DNA from: Seminavis robusta | Taxonomy: Eukaryota > Bacillariophyta > Bacillariophyceae > Naviculales > Naviculaceae | NCBI GenBank assembly: GCA_903772945.1 | Contig: CAICTM010001038.1 | Location: 2,501 to 39,252 of the forward strand | Direction of reading: 5' to 3' | DNA length: 36,752 nt | Shown here: in pieces, positions 1 through 9,600 of the stretch | Position numbering within the stretch: the first letter of the stretch is position 1 | How the letters are laid out: each line of letters starts with the position of its first letter | Program-made: the position numbers and the translations under genes | Notes under the pieces: generated by a model | What the model saw: the letters and a program-made list of their open reading frames with translations, nothing else | Database searches by the model: none | What the model was told of the DNA's origin: nothing

Positions 1-224
1 TTCGAGGACAACAGTGGAGCTCTGGCATTGGAGCCAAAGATGAGACCAAGGACGAAACACATATGTGTGAAGATGCATCACTCCGTGATCATGTTAGAGA
101 CAAGAGGATTACAATCCACAAGATACCAAGTCGGTATCAACTAGGCGCCATAGCCACCAAGCCACAGCCGTTGGCTTTATTTGAGTCACAGAGAGAGAGA
201 GAGCATCTTGCAGTGGGATGCTGA
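1..224 (+). pseudogene. Ty1/copia RNase H C-terminal remnant
   Basis: The first 75 bases read as a copia RNase H tail (EDNSGALAL, then PRTKHICVKMHH, like the family pattern EDN-GAL-LA-P-PRTKHI-VKYHHFR). A one-base loss near 81 shifts the frame. Reading from position 84 then gives RDHVRDKRITIHKIPSRYQL and IATKPQPLALFESQREH, ending at a stop at 222-224, which is the usual end of copia pol. The left part lies outside the window. It is on the opposite strand to the copia element at 707-6280 and differs from it in sequence, so it is a separate, older insertion. No matching LTR was found downstream. Confidence 0.7.
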
Positions 225-461
225 AACGATGACAGCAGCACAACTGCAGCCATCTGTAAGGCATTTGAGGGCGTGTGAGATAGTGAGGGATCATGAGATC
301 CTCAGCAATCTGGAAGGTCAGCATGCTTCCAACCCTGACAGCAGTGGTGCTGCCTCAACTGATGGTGTTTGAAATATGAAGCAACAACAGTTGAGAATTC
401 CAATAGGATAGAGTAACTTTAAGCTCACAATGTAGCACTTAAACCCTCAGAGGACTCATCG

Positions 462-706
462 TTGTCCCCTTTGGAACGACTGAAGCAGCAGTTGAGGGAT
501 GACAGACAACGGTTTGTTGTTGTGAGTGGTGTTGGTATTAGCCAATCGGTCGGCCTATCTACCTTTAGCAACGACAAGAAGGGGCTCTACACACAAGCCG
601 GCAATCAATTCAGTTTGTCGAATGGATCTCATGTCTTTCGGTGTCAATTTCTGCAGGAGCGACCGTCGGATTGCTTTGAATTCTTTTCCAAGCTGTACCG
701 ACAAGC
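462..706 (+). pseudogene. Sirtuin (SIR2-like deacylase) pseudogene, 5' part
   Basis: Sirtuins are NAD-dependent protein deacylases. This piece reads LKQQLRDDRQRFVVVSGVGI followed by SQSVGLSTFSNDKKGLY, matching the sirtuin NAD-binding start (GAGIS...IP-F-...GLY) with Val in place of the usual Ala. There is no ATG at the start; TTG at 462 only marks where the frame opens. It runs into the copia element at 707 in the middle of the domain. Removing 707-6285, that is the element and one copy of the 5-bp duplication, continues the frame as AVQTKPIVSHKALQI, like the sirtuin A-PTKTH segment. The other half is at 6286-6926. No intact sirtuin remains here. Confidence 0.7.
702..706. repeat. Copia target site duplication, left copy
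   Basis: CAAGC next to the left LTR, matching 6281-6285 exactly. Five bases is the usual duplication length of Ty1/copia integrases. Confidence 0.88.
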
Positions 707-960
707 TGTTGCATGCTAGTAATACTGCAGCTTATTGGGGAGTAATTTGGTTTTGGATTAAGCTGTAAAGCAAAAGTGAGGATTTTCTGGTGGTGCATAG
801 CAATTCTTGTGATTGAATTGGATATAAGGACCCCCACAACACTTTAGACCTAAAACTCCCTTGGTTCCTTGCATCATGAATATGCATGCAAACCGGACTA
901 GATGTTTTTAAAATACACGAGTCAATAATAATTGAGGTATCAGGAATATTTCCTCCAACA
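707..960 (-). repeat. 3' LTR of the copia element
   Basis: 254 bp, TG...CA ends. It is the downstream LTR for an element read on the minus strand. It holds the 15-mer CTGTAAAGCAAAAGT at 763-777. Eight substitutions separate it from the other LTR; four of them form a cluster in an AT-rich tract near 905-912. Confidence 0.92.
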
Positions 961-1015
961 CACTCCTGCACGGTGCCGTAATGGCTACCGTGGAACGAAT
1001 AAATAATTTAGGAAA

Positions 1016-1387
1016 TCAAACAAGGGGTGGATGCCCCATGATGAAAGCCCTGTGCTCATGAAAGAGTCTGCCCTGAAGGGGCTTCGTGAAAAAATCTCCA
1101 CGCATCTCCAAAGTTGGGCAATATACAACTCTAAAGTTGCCTTTTCCAATCTGGTCATGAATAAAAAAGAAACGGATGTTAATGGTCCTCTTGCCCGAAC
1201 TGCCCTTGCCATTCTCTGCAAGGATGATTGTGCTCTTGTTGTCCTGCATGAGGATATTGTCCTTGACAACGATCCCCTGCTCTTCAAGGAACAACTTGGC
1301 CCACAACATTGGAGACATGACGTCGTCTGCACCAATCAGCTCCGCTTCAGTGCTGCTTCTTGAGTTGAGCTTCTGTTTCGCAGACAC
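1016..1387 (-). pseudogene. Copia RNase H tail; reverse transcriptase deleted
   Basis: RNase H degrades the RNA strand of the RNA-DNA hybrid. The tail begins SAKQKLNSRSSTEAELIGAD and continues MLWAKLFLEEQGI, ILMQDNKSTIILAENG, then MRGDFFTKPLQGRLFHEHR, the standard end of copia pol. It sits 0-10 bases after the integrase frame, in another frame. The roughly 1.5-2 kb that would encode the reverse transcriptase fingers and palm (including YVDD) is missing, so the copy would need enzymes supplied by a relative to move. Confidence 0.75.
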
Positions 1388-2508
1388 TACTTTGATGCCC
1401 TTGGTACTAGCCCTGGGGCGTTCCCATCCTCAGAATCTTCATCTGATTCCTTGGATTCCACCGAGTCATCGTCTGAAGAGTCTCCGTAGACTTGTAGGTA
1501 GCTCTCATTTCCGTTGACACCATCCACTCCTGCAGGCAAACCTACAGGCAGAAATTCCACATGGTCACGGTTGTGGAAGATTAGAGGCTTTTTCCCTTCA
1601 CCGTATGCCTTCTTTTCGACAGCATCAATCACTGAACGAGGCATCGGCAAAATACGGACATGCTGCCGCGTGATGACTTCAAAGGTGACAAGGTCCATCA
1701 TACTGTGGCCACCTTGGTGGTTGACAATCAAAGGATGGAGATAAATGCAGTCCAATCGCCGAGGCTCCATGGAATTGAGCTTGTCGGGCTCGTTGGAAGC
1801 CAGACAGTAGCTCCCAAAGGTGTACTGGATATCTTTGTAGTTGGTGGTCCGACCCTCCAAGATCTGTCTGGGAGGATACACTTTGGAAATTCCATCAAGC
1901 GCGGGGAAAAGATTGAGTTTACAGTTGACATCATAGACCAATTCCACAATCATCACCTTTGGCATCACCAGGAACGGTGTTGCATGCCAGGCTGCACGGA
2001 TGCGCTCCTTCAAGGTTCGGATGTTGCGCTCGGCAGGACCACTGTGAGTCTGAGCCGCTCCATGGTTGAGCTGGAGCTCCATGTCGTTCTTGACAGGGTC
2101 CATCAAACTCTTGAATTCCAGGTCACACTGGATCTCTTTGATTTTGAAGTCGTTGTTCCCATACCGGTCAAAGATTTTGTCAATGGCGGTATAGAATGAT
2201 TTCCCTTTCCGATTGGTCAGGTAGGTTGATTCTCTGTGACGGATCTGCAAGTCAGTAAATGCAAGAAATGCAATTTCACAGACATAAAACACATCCATAC
2301 ATCCGGTCAGGAACCTGTGTGGTGCCACCAGCTCATCCGGAACAGTATGAATACTGTCGGTCACTGGTGGTGGGCGTCTGCGTGTAGTAGAGCCCTTGGC
2401 TTTGCCCATGTCGCTGCCGAAAATTAATTCGGCACGATCAATGTCTTCCAACTTGACGGGACAGTCTTGAATTTGTCCAGTCCGGATCATGTTCCGGTAG
2501 CCTTCCAA
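1387..2508 (-). CDS. Copia integrase (open frame in a defective pol)
   Basis: Integrase cuts and joins the element DNA into the genome. This 373-aa frame carries the copia integrase core: CMDVFYVCEIAFLAF around the first Asp, QCDLEFKSL around the second, and AERNIRTLKERIRAAWH at the Glu-containing end. The copia-specific FPALDGISKVYPPRQILEGR and EPRRLDCIYLHP follow. The last 60 residues are acidic linker (DSSDDDSVESKESDEDSED). The first Met here is internal to an ancestral polyprotein. The frame ends right at the junction where the reverse transcriptase should begin. Confidence 0.75.
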   Translation of the reverse strand: MEGYRNMIRTGQIQDCPVKLEDIDRAELIFGSDMGKAKGSTTRRRPPPVTDSIHTVPDELVAPHRFLTGCMDVFYVCEIAFLAFTDLQIRHRESTYLTNRKGKSFYTAIDKIFDRYGNNDFKIKEIQCDLEFKSLMDPVKNDMELQLNHGAAQTHSGPAERNIRTLKERIRAAWHATPFLVMPKVMIVELVYDVNCKLNLFPALDGISKVYPPRQILEGRTTNYKDIQYTFGSYCLASNEPDKLNSMEPRRLDCIYLHPLIVNHQGGHSMMDLVTFEVITRQHVRILPMPRSVIDAVEKKAYGEGKKPLIFHNRDHVEFLPVGLPAGVDGVNGNESYLQVYGDSSDDDSVESKESDEDSEDGNAPGLVPRASK

Positions 2509-2579
2509 AGGCGGACGCTGGAGGTTGTGGTACAGGTTCCTGGCTAGGAATGCACCCTTGGCTTACTTCTTGGTGAACC

Positions 2580-3857
2580 CTTCGAGGCTGCCCTCAATGG
2601 TTTGAACCAAATGTTGAAACTCTGGAGCAAACTGGTTCATCTGGGACATCCGATCGAGGAGCTCTGACTCAATCTCCACTCCATACAGACCTTTGACGGT
2701 CCTGCCATACCTCGTGCACTCGTATGGATTCCAGTAGGATGGTAGTCGTGAATGGCATCATCAACTCTCGCGTCCATGAAGACATAGGACCCATCTTGAT
2801 CCTTGATACAGTCATCAACAACACGGGACAGGGAGTTGATGTTGGCGATACCTCCTGGATTGGCATAACTGACGCCAAATGGAGTATCACCTTCTTCGGA
2901 AAGCTTGGTGCTGCCAACGTTGGTTCCCATCTCGATGGGATGCTTGGAAGATCTTCAGTTGACAAGCATGTGCTCGTTCATGACTGTGCGGACAGAACTG
3001 CCGCTGTCAATGTACACAGTGTTGGGCCCATCAGGAGTGAGGCGCTTGACCGGCACTCCCGCAAGATTTGGCTCTGCCACTCCTGTGAGTTCGGCATCTG
3101 CCACTCCTGGAAACTCAAACGCAACTTGATGTTGCTGTTCTTGGAAGTCTTGAAAACAATTGCCTCGTTGGTTTTCTCGCTGGCGCCGGCTGGGTCCACG
3201 GTACAAGTAGCGGAACTCATTCTCTGAATCCGAGCTGTAGTCGGAACAACAGCTCTGATCATCGTCTTGCCCATTCCGAGGGATCACTCCTTCGAACGGA
3301 TCTGTGTTGAAGGTAGCGTCAGGGAAGGCAGAACGACTTACAAGAATATTATGGGTATCACTGTACCACTGTAGGTCGAGGTCAGACCCGATGCTTACAC
3401 CGTCTGGACCTCCCTGGTCTAGCTTATTGTGGATGTAGCCGGAGTGGTAGCTTTCTTCTGATGATGTGTCATCTCGCCTCCACTCTTCCGCATAAAGCGG
3501 GACTCCTCCAAGGAAATCAATGGCGAATGCCCCCCAGTCTATGGATGCTTCCGACTCACTGTTGATTGTGGAGTCATCTCTGGCCATCAGTGGCGGGACT
3601 CCATCAACTTGATGGTGCTGGAAGTGAAACTGCAAGGACCCTGCCGCGCTGGCCTGAGAGGCTTGGCTTGACATGGGAAACTGCTGGAAGTTTGACTGGC
3701 CCGTAGGAGGTGGAGGGATTCCACTGAATCCACTCCTGGTCGAAGTGTCTCCGGCTGGAGCTGGAGCTGGAGCTGGTGCCGTCACCACTGTGGTAGGCAC
3801 TCCTTGGAGCAGTTGCATCTGGTGTTGATGGTACTGCGGCATGAAGGACTTCTTCAT
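2580..3857 (-). pseudogene. Copia aspartic protease and linker, frameshifted
   Basis: The frame 3857-2955 is a low-complexity Gln/Pro/Ser and acidic region. It then reaches YIDSGSSVRTVMNEHML, where DSGSS is the aspartic protease active site (family D[ST]G). After a break near 2955 the next frame (2930-2637) gives the copia segment VSYANPGGIANINSLSRVV. It continues to IESELLDRMSQMNQF, and the frame stops near 2580 before the integrase frame. The protease is therefore inactive as written. Confidence 0.6.
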
Positions 3858-3859
3858 GC

Positions 3860-5348
3860 CATTGAACTTGTAGATCGCCCATTCAGGTTTGGGGATCTTG
3901 GACTTGACCTTGCACTGCGGAAATTTTGTGATCAGTAGCAGGCTTCACCTGGCTGTGACTGCTGGTAGAAGACAGCAGCTGGGAGCCCTTCCTTCATCTT
4001 CTTGGGATCAAAAGAAGGTGGCTTGGGATTGGAGTAAGGTTTCCTTTCCCTGGCCTTCTGCTGATCCAACCATTCCTTGCTGGCCTTGAATCTGTCATTG
4101 GACAGTGTCTCTCGGAGATGATCCAGGGTAGCAGGGAACTGGATGGTGCCATCCATGGCATAGGCTGCCTCAACGGTCTTTTGGTAGTCTTCGTATCTTC
4201 CTTCCTGGAGTCCATGGTAGCCCACGGTTGCCTTCAACCTGGCTCGTTCCTTCACTAGCACCTCTTCTTGGGCGTCGTGACCTGATGCAGCCTTGTCTTC
4301 GTCTAATCCGATAGTCCTGGCATCAATGAACTCAGTTCCGACCAGGTCATAGGCCTGATCCACGTCGCTGTCGACCTTCCTCAAGTAGAAGTCAACTCTG
4401 TCATGGTCTCCTTGCTTTGGGAACAAGCCACGTTGGATGGTCTTGATGTATTGTAGCAATGGGAACTCTTTGGTTGAGCCTTGCATCACTATCAGACGGA
4501 TCCTCTTGAGCATCTCAATGGGATCGTGCTTGACTGCATCCTCATAGTCTCCTAGGCCTCTCAGCTTGGACTTCATGGCGTCGGTACAGTATGTCACCTG
4601 GATGGTGGTTGCACCAGTCTTGAGGATGTTGTCATAGGATTGAGTCGACTTGTCATAGATGATGACTTTGCCTTGTACTCGCTGAGCTCCAACGCATCGT
4701 ACTCTTGGGCATTGGGATCAGTAAGTGATGTCTGAAGTGTCGGCTTGTTTGGTTTGGTTGGTGCCTGACTTGTCATGGTCTCAATGGCCAATGAAGCCAG
4801 TGGCACATCATTCCACTCAGGCTTGATCCTTAGGTCCTGAACAATGTGGGTCAGAGTTTCTTCAAAAGGATAATACCTGCTGTCTGCCTGTCCATTTGGA
4901 TGGAACAGAAACTGTCACTTGGAACTTTTGTTCTGGTTCCTGTAGCTGTTGCCTCTTCCTTGATGGCTTCTTCCTGAGGAATTGAATCCCCTACCCTCCT
5001 AGAAGGGTATCTTCCTCAATCACGACCACCTCTTCCTTGGAATCTCATGGTCTTGCTGGTGTGGTAATGCACTCTCTTGTGCTTGCTTGTTCCTTGGAAC
5101 TAGCTTGTGTGTTCTCGTGGAACTGTTGTGCGTGGATACTCCTGCAGGAAGGATCTCACATTGGATAGCACTGCTGCGTGTCTATTCAAAAAGCTTGCTT
5201 GTTGGCTGGATAGCCTTCTTTTGGTCACTCTTGGTGCACCTGTTGGTGGCTGGATAGCCTCTGTCTTTGACAGCTCACGTAAAGCGTGGTATGGATCCTT
5301 GTGGGTAGTAGCGAACTGCCTCTGTTGGTCCTTTTGTTGCCTCTGCAA
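3860..5348 (-). pseudogene. Copia gag, frameshifted
   Basis: Gag forms the virus-like particle and binds the element RNA. The clearest block, 4597-3932 (221 aa), includes MKSKLRGLGDYEDAV, EFPLLQYIKTIQRGLFPKQG and VDSDVDQAYDLVGTEFIDA, resembling CoDi gag as I know it. Upstream, 4806-4594 and 5348-5103 are in other frames; a frameshift near 4690 joins the first two (the other frame reads VQGKVIIYDKSTQSYDN). The zinc knuckle at the end is broken: GEACY is followed by a stop, and the rest (FPQCKVKSKIPKPEW) is in another frame, with the CG and His part lost. The exact start is uncertain. Confidence 0.65.
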
Positions 5349-6011
5349 AGCTTGCAGATGGTCTTGGTATGCTTGGATGGGTACAACGTGTGAGTATTAC
5401 AGTGTGAAACAGGCAAACGGTGGAGTTTTAGGACTCCGTGTGGTTTACCGGGATTTTTGTATCACTTGAATCAACCTATCTCACTCGATTTTCGGAGTTA
5501 GAAGCTTGCACTGATGCTCAGAGATGCGGCTAGATGTCCTCTATCGATTGGTGTCAACGCCTGTGTCACGACTTAACTTGATCGCCGTATGATTACTTAT
5601 TCTCGTTGTGATGAGACGGATCAAAATCACGCGCGATGACACGACGATGTAATCGACTGTAACTCTCGCAATAACAGCCGGATTTCCGTCGTTCAAGTAT
5701 GAAATCGCCTTGTAATCGCGTATTCTTTACACTGGTACCCTTGGATGTCCGTAGTTCCAGCCGTAAACTGTTAGACGATCTCACGTACTAGTACCTGTGA
5801 CTGAAGATGGGATTTTCTTCCCGCGCGCACCTCTGTCCTGTTAGAGGCCTTTCGATGCTCTTATAGTGTAGCTAGAGGCTGATTCTTTGCACCTCTTCTC
5901 TGTTGCAGGTGTTAACTCACTTGATGTCAATACACTTTGACTTGATAGTCTTGTAGTAGGATCAACTTGATGATATCAATCTCGAGGTGTTGATCTCGAA
6001 CTCGAGATGAG
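5349..6011 (-). other. Copia leader (untranslated) region
   Basis: About 660 bp between the primer binding site and the first gag-like frame. I find no protein signature in either strand; the short frames here look random. Confidence 0.6.
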
Positions 6012-6026
6012 ACTTTTGCTTTACAG
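6012..6026 (-). promoter_or_regulatory. Primer binding site, complementary to the LTR itself
   Basis: Directly after the 5' LTR (no gap) the minus strand reads CTGTAAAGCAAAAGT. In LTR elements this position is the primer binding site for minus-strand DNA. The 15 bases are the perfect complement of ACTTTTGCTTTACAG, which the same strand carries inside the LTR at 6097-6083. Pairing stops after exactly 15 bases (C opposite C at 6011/6098). It does not end in TGG, as a site for a whole tRNA 3' end would begin. A self-primed mechanism like that of yeast Tf1 is inferred, not shown. Confidence 0.72.
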
Positions 6027-6082
6027 TGTTGTATGCTAGTAATACTGCAGCTTATTGGGGAGTAATTTGATTTTGGATTAAG

Positions 6083-6097
6083 CTGTAAAGCAAAAGT
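6083..6097 (-). promoter_or_regulatory. Predicted transcript 5' end / self-primer of the copia element
   Basis: The minus strand reads CTCACTTTTGCTTTACAG. The A at 6097 fits the initiator consensus YYANWYY, and an initiator of this kind is known in stramenopile promoters. The 15 bases starting at that A are the exact complement of the primer binding site. The TATA-like box lies about 45-50 bases upstream, somewhat farther than usual. The start site is predicted, not measured. Confidence 0.55.
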
Positions 6098-6139
6098 GAG
6101 GATTTTCTGGTGGTGCATAGCAATTCTTGTGATTGAATT

Positions 6140-6149
6140 GGATATAAGG
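6140..6149 (-). promoter_or_regulatory. TATA-like box in the 5' LTR
   Basis: The minus strand reads CCTTATATCC. The same box is in the left LTR at about 820-829. It is the only TATA-like stretch upstream of the predicted start in the LTR. Confidence 0.4.
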
Positions 6150-6280
6150 ACCCCCGCAACACTTTAGACCTAAAACTCCCTTGGTTCCTTGCATCATGAA
6201 TATGCATGCAAACCGGACTAGATATTTAATTAATACACGAGTCAATAATAATTGAGGTATCAGGAATATTTCCTCCAACA

Positions 6281-6285
6281 CAAGC
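6281..6285. repeat. Copia target site duplication, right copy
   Basis: CAAGC next to the right LTR, matching 702-706. Collapsing the two copies restores the sirtuin reading frame across the site. Confidence 0.88.
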
Positions 6286-6926
6286 AGTGCAGACGAAGCC
6301 AATTGTTTCGCACAAGGCCCTACAAATTTGATGGACGGCGGATGGATCCAGCGACATTTTACATTCAACATTGATGGACTGCAAAATCAAGCTACTCCGT
6401 TTAAATAAAGACCCCTCTGTCGTCATTGAGTTGCATGGGACATTGCACCAACTGGTCTGTCCAACGTGTCGCAAAGTGTCCCCCACATCCGAGATCATGC
6501 TGTCGTCCCAATCCAAAAGTGAAAACAGTACAGTCTTCCTCCAACATGTCCCTGCTGCAATGACACGACTACTCGACTGCGATTTCAGGTCCTTTTGTAC
6601 GACGATGAACAACGAAACTTGAATTGGGATCACGCCCCCCTTGACAATAATAATCTGCAGCATGTATTGGTTGTGCTTTGGATTGGCATCTCCTTTCAAC
6701 AACAAGCATCCTGTGCACACTTTCAAAAGTGTGGGAAAGGACAACAAGTAATCATCCTGAAACCGCACAACCGATCCATTTTATTGCCAACCCCAATGCC
6801 AACGAGGTGCTCCAAGATCTACAAAGTGCTGTAAGGCATCTCAGGCCCAACATGGTTCCGGTAGAAGCTACCAGTGATGATTTGTTTGAGTCGTTTGCTA
6901 ATAACACCGGTACCACTATTGACTGA
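6286..6926 (+). pseudogene. Sirtuin (SIR2-like deacylase) pseudogene, 3' part
   Basis: This continues the gene interrupted at 706. Across several frames it shows sirtuin landmarks in order: FTFNIDGLQ (family TQNIDGLE) near 6358-6385, IELHGTLHQLVCPTCRKVS (catalytic His in ELHG and the first zinc Cys pair), CPCC with RLRFQVLLYDDEQR (second Cys pair and the R-x-V-LY-E-like segment), then VLVVLWIGISFQ (family VIGTSLQV) and VIILKPHN. It ends in frame near 6926. Frame changes near 6345, 6410 and 6540-6560 and a stop in the first frame show decay independent of the copia insertion. The family call is solid; the subclass is unknown. Confidence 0.7.
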
Positions 6927-7393
6927 CTTGGCTGCATGCATGCCTTTGGCTGCGACACAGTGTTGATCCATTCATTCCATGGACCACACAACAACTTTTT
7001 GTTTTTGTTCCGCCCGACCATACACTGGGTGGTGGGAATGGCAGTAAGGCTCGGGGAGGCAAATCCAATGACACTGTGGGGGACCTGAAACCAGTGGAAG
7101 CTAAATTTACATGTATCCTAGCCAGCGGTATCTGCTTCTACACAGAATCCATTAAAGCCAGCGAAAGCAATCATTATCCTAGCTAGGGGTATCTTCGTCT
7201 GGCGAGGAAGAGTTTAGCAAAGGCATGGGCCTCCTTAGGTAAGGTGATCGGAATGTGTTTGACTTTGTAGGGCGGGTTGGGCTTTGGCATCAGCCGGAGT
7301 TCACTACATGTATAGGTAGCTCACACAGCTGGAATTGAACAGGTATCTTATGAATCATCTAACACTGATAAACTATACTCTACGATTTGCCAC
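6927..7393. other. Intergenic; minisatellite-like block near 7110-7195
   Basis: No gene seen. The stretch 7110-7195 (GGTATCTGCTTCTACACAG, then AAAGCCAGCGAAAGC, then CCTAGCTAGGGGTATC) closely matches units at 26380-26595. Confidence 0.55.
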
Positions 7394-9600
7394 CTAGACA
7401 TTGAGAAGTTCATCTGACAAACAGCTCTCTTGTTTTGTGCAGCCCTTCTCTTCATCATAGAATCCATCATGCACATCATCAACACTCCTCAAGAAGAGCT
7501 TCCAAGGGCCATGTTCAGAACCAGAAACAACTGATCCAGCCGAGGCATAGCACCCTGGATGAAGAACTCCAGTCACATAGGTGTCATCTATTGTGAGGCC
7601 ATTTGCATCAATGAAGTGGCCACTCACATGTGAATCATCCACAATTGTACAACCCTGAAAGTGTAGCTTGGCATACTCATAGAGAGAATTCCCAAAGTAC
7701 CACAAATCACCTTCCACTGTAGCTCCCATCATTCGAGCATAATAGGTGAACATGGGTGTGCCATACAGAAGAAGAACCAGCCAGTTGCCAGCATTGAACT
7801 GCCACATGTGGTTGATGTAAATGGAAACCAGGTCAAGCTGAGTACTACTGGGGAGTTTCAGCATCAAAGTTTCGACAGACCTGGTCAAGAGGACCCAAAC
7901 AAATAGCTGAAGGGCAATGCATCCTGTCAACCCCAACATGGCAATGGATGTGGAGGAGCTCTTCAAAATGGCAAGGCCAATCTCAAAGGAAGGAATGAGG
8001 GAGGCAAAAATGACAACATTCAATAGAAGTTGTGATACTTCTGGAAGAAGTATGAAAGAAATGCTGGGCTTCCATGCCTTTCCTGAAGGATTCAAATCAT
8101 AGACGTCATCGGACACAATGGACCTTGGTGGGATATTGGATGATTGAATCTTGACACCAGTACACAGGGAGCAGTTGTACCCAATGCTGCTGTTTACAAT
8201 CTCCATCTTGGAATCTGCCCGCTGGCTCAAGTCAATGGTACCAGTGGCAACAAATGACTTTCGAATCTTGACAAAATCAACCTTGGAAGGGAAGAAGATT
8301 CTGTATGGGTTGCTAAGGCATGATTCCATATCCACATCAAGGCCGTGGAGGCAAAGGATGATATGCCAGAGCCTGGTCTGACCAAAGAAAGGAGTAAGGG
8401 GCCAAGAAGCTACACGGAAGTGGAAGTCACATGCCCAATTGGTTGCTTGGCGATAGAGTGAACCATTATGCTCGTCGGATGGATCCCGTTTCCCAATCAA
8501 GAACCACTTGAGTGGAATGCTTGTGATGAGGCCAAGAAAGGATGAAATCAGAACAAGGGCAAACCAATGGAGGATCACTTCATAACGCCAGGAGGGCATG
8601 ATTCGATTGAGCGAGATGTGAACCAGAAAGGAAAGTGCAAAGAAGTGATATGCTTCAAGGACTGTCCAAACTAACTTGAAGACATCCAACATGGAGTCTT
8701 CAAAAGAGCTTGCTTCTTCAAGTTTGGCTGAGCCTGCATGACATGCTGGGTTTCCTCTGGCAAGAGCACCTTCTGGTACTATCGCCCCCTCTTCAACAAC
8801 AGCCAGTTTCTCCACCTTGCTGCCATCTCCGATCTTGGCTCCAGGGCTGATCATACCAGACATATGGCAGTTGCTTCCAACCACAATGGGACGGAAGGTC
8901 ATCAGTGGGCCTGCTTCTGTGGACTCGGAGAATTTCCTGCACTTTATGGGGTGATCAATCGTAGCGCTCTCCCCTACTTTCACAAGATCGAATTCGCGGA
9001 TGTAGGAATCAATCTTTGCTGACCATGCCAGGTCTGCTCCAAGAACCTTGTAGAAGACCCAAATGTACTTGGTTTCCAGAACAAGTGGCCCCACGATGGA
9101 CTCCCAAACATCCAAGCTTCGGTCAACAAACCACCACCGAACAAAGTCCCATGACAGGATATCAAACTGCCTGGGTAAATACTTGCCAGTGATTGCTATC
9201 TTGCACAGAACCACAACCACCGAAAAAGACAGCATGAATAGAGGGACTGTCATGATCAACAAAATCCAAGAGAATGGACCAGTACACTCCCCAATTTCAG
9301 TCGAGTCACACTGATCCATCACCCAGGAGACAAGAAAGTAGGATGGAACAACTGATACCAAAACCAGAAGAAGAATCACAAATGTGCCAAGGGTTTGGAG
9401 CACTCCTAGTTGCAGCTTGCTGATCCTAGACTGTGATGAGTTCCAGTGAAAATCAGGATGGTTGTCTGTGTCTTGTTTTGGAAAGCCTTTGCCCTCTGAT
9501 GCTTTCAAAAAGACTGATAGTTCATTTGGTGTTGGGTAGAGTTGCTCAAAGTTGGCAGGGAGCACCACATGCAGCTCCTCTTCAACTTTGTTCCTGAGAC
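7394..9600 (-). pseudogene. Paralogue A: truncated NRPS-terminal-type membrane hexapeptide protein
   Basis: An open frame of 724 aa from the first Met (9568), open upstream to about 9600. It covers the end of a carrier-protein domain (LRNKVEEELHVVLPANFEQL). Hydrophobic segments follow (TLGTFVILLLVLVSVVPSYF; VPLFMLSFSVVVVLCKIAI). Then come hexapeptide-type repeats (MISPGAKIGDGSKVEKLAVV, EEGAIVPEGALARGN), two more membrane regions and a second hexapeptide block near the C-terminus (YVTGVLHPGCYASAGSVVS). This order matches the terminal domain of Pls/PosA-like NRPSs. Against copies B and C it lacks the whole AMP ligase and most of the carrier, including the Ser. The break, just before LRN, is at an inverted repeat. 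No frameshift is seen, so a shortened working protein cannot be excluded; I favour a truncated copy. Confidence 0.7.

Larger units (their letters stand above)
707..6280 (-). mobile_element. Ty1/copia (CoDi-like) LTR retrotransposon, non-autonomous
   Basis: A complete insertion 5,574 bp long, read on the minus strand. Two 254-bp direct repeats (707-960 and 6027-6280) start TGTTG and end CAACA. The 5 bases CAAGC occur immediately outside both ends (702-706 and 6281-6285). Gene order is that of Ty1/copia: gag, protease, integrase, then RNase H. The reverse transcriptase that should lie between integrase and RNase H is absent, joined out at about 1387. Gag and protease carry frameshifts. The LTRs differ at 8 positions by my count (about 97% identical), so the insertion is not very recent. 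The assignment to diatom CoDi groups is from the look of the gag and integrase proteins only. Confidence 0.93.
6027..6280 (-). repeat. 5' LTR of the copia element
   Basis: 254 bp, TG...CA ends. It is the upstream LTR that drives transcription on the minus strand. It contains a TATA-like CCTTATATCC (6149 down to 6140) and an initiator-like CTCACTTTT whose A is at 6097. Confidence 0.92.

Noticed and set aside
707..960. The 254-bp repeats as an unrelated dispersed repeat or solo LTRs
   Set aside because: Both copies have TG...CA ends, flank copia genes in the right order, and share one 5-bp target duplication.
5107..5469. 120-aa plus-strand frame inside the copia element
   Set aside because: It is antisense to the gag start region on the minus strand.
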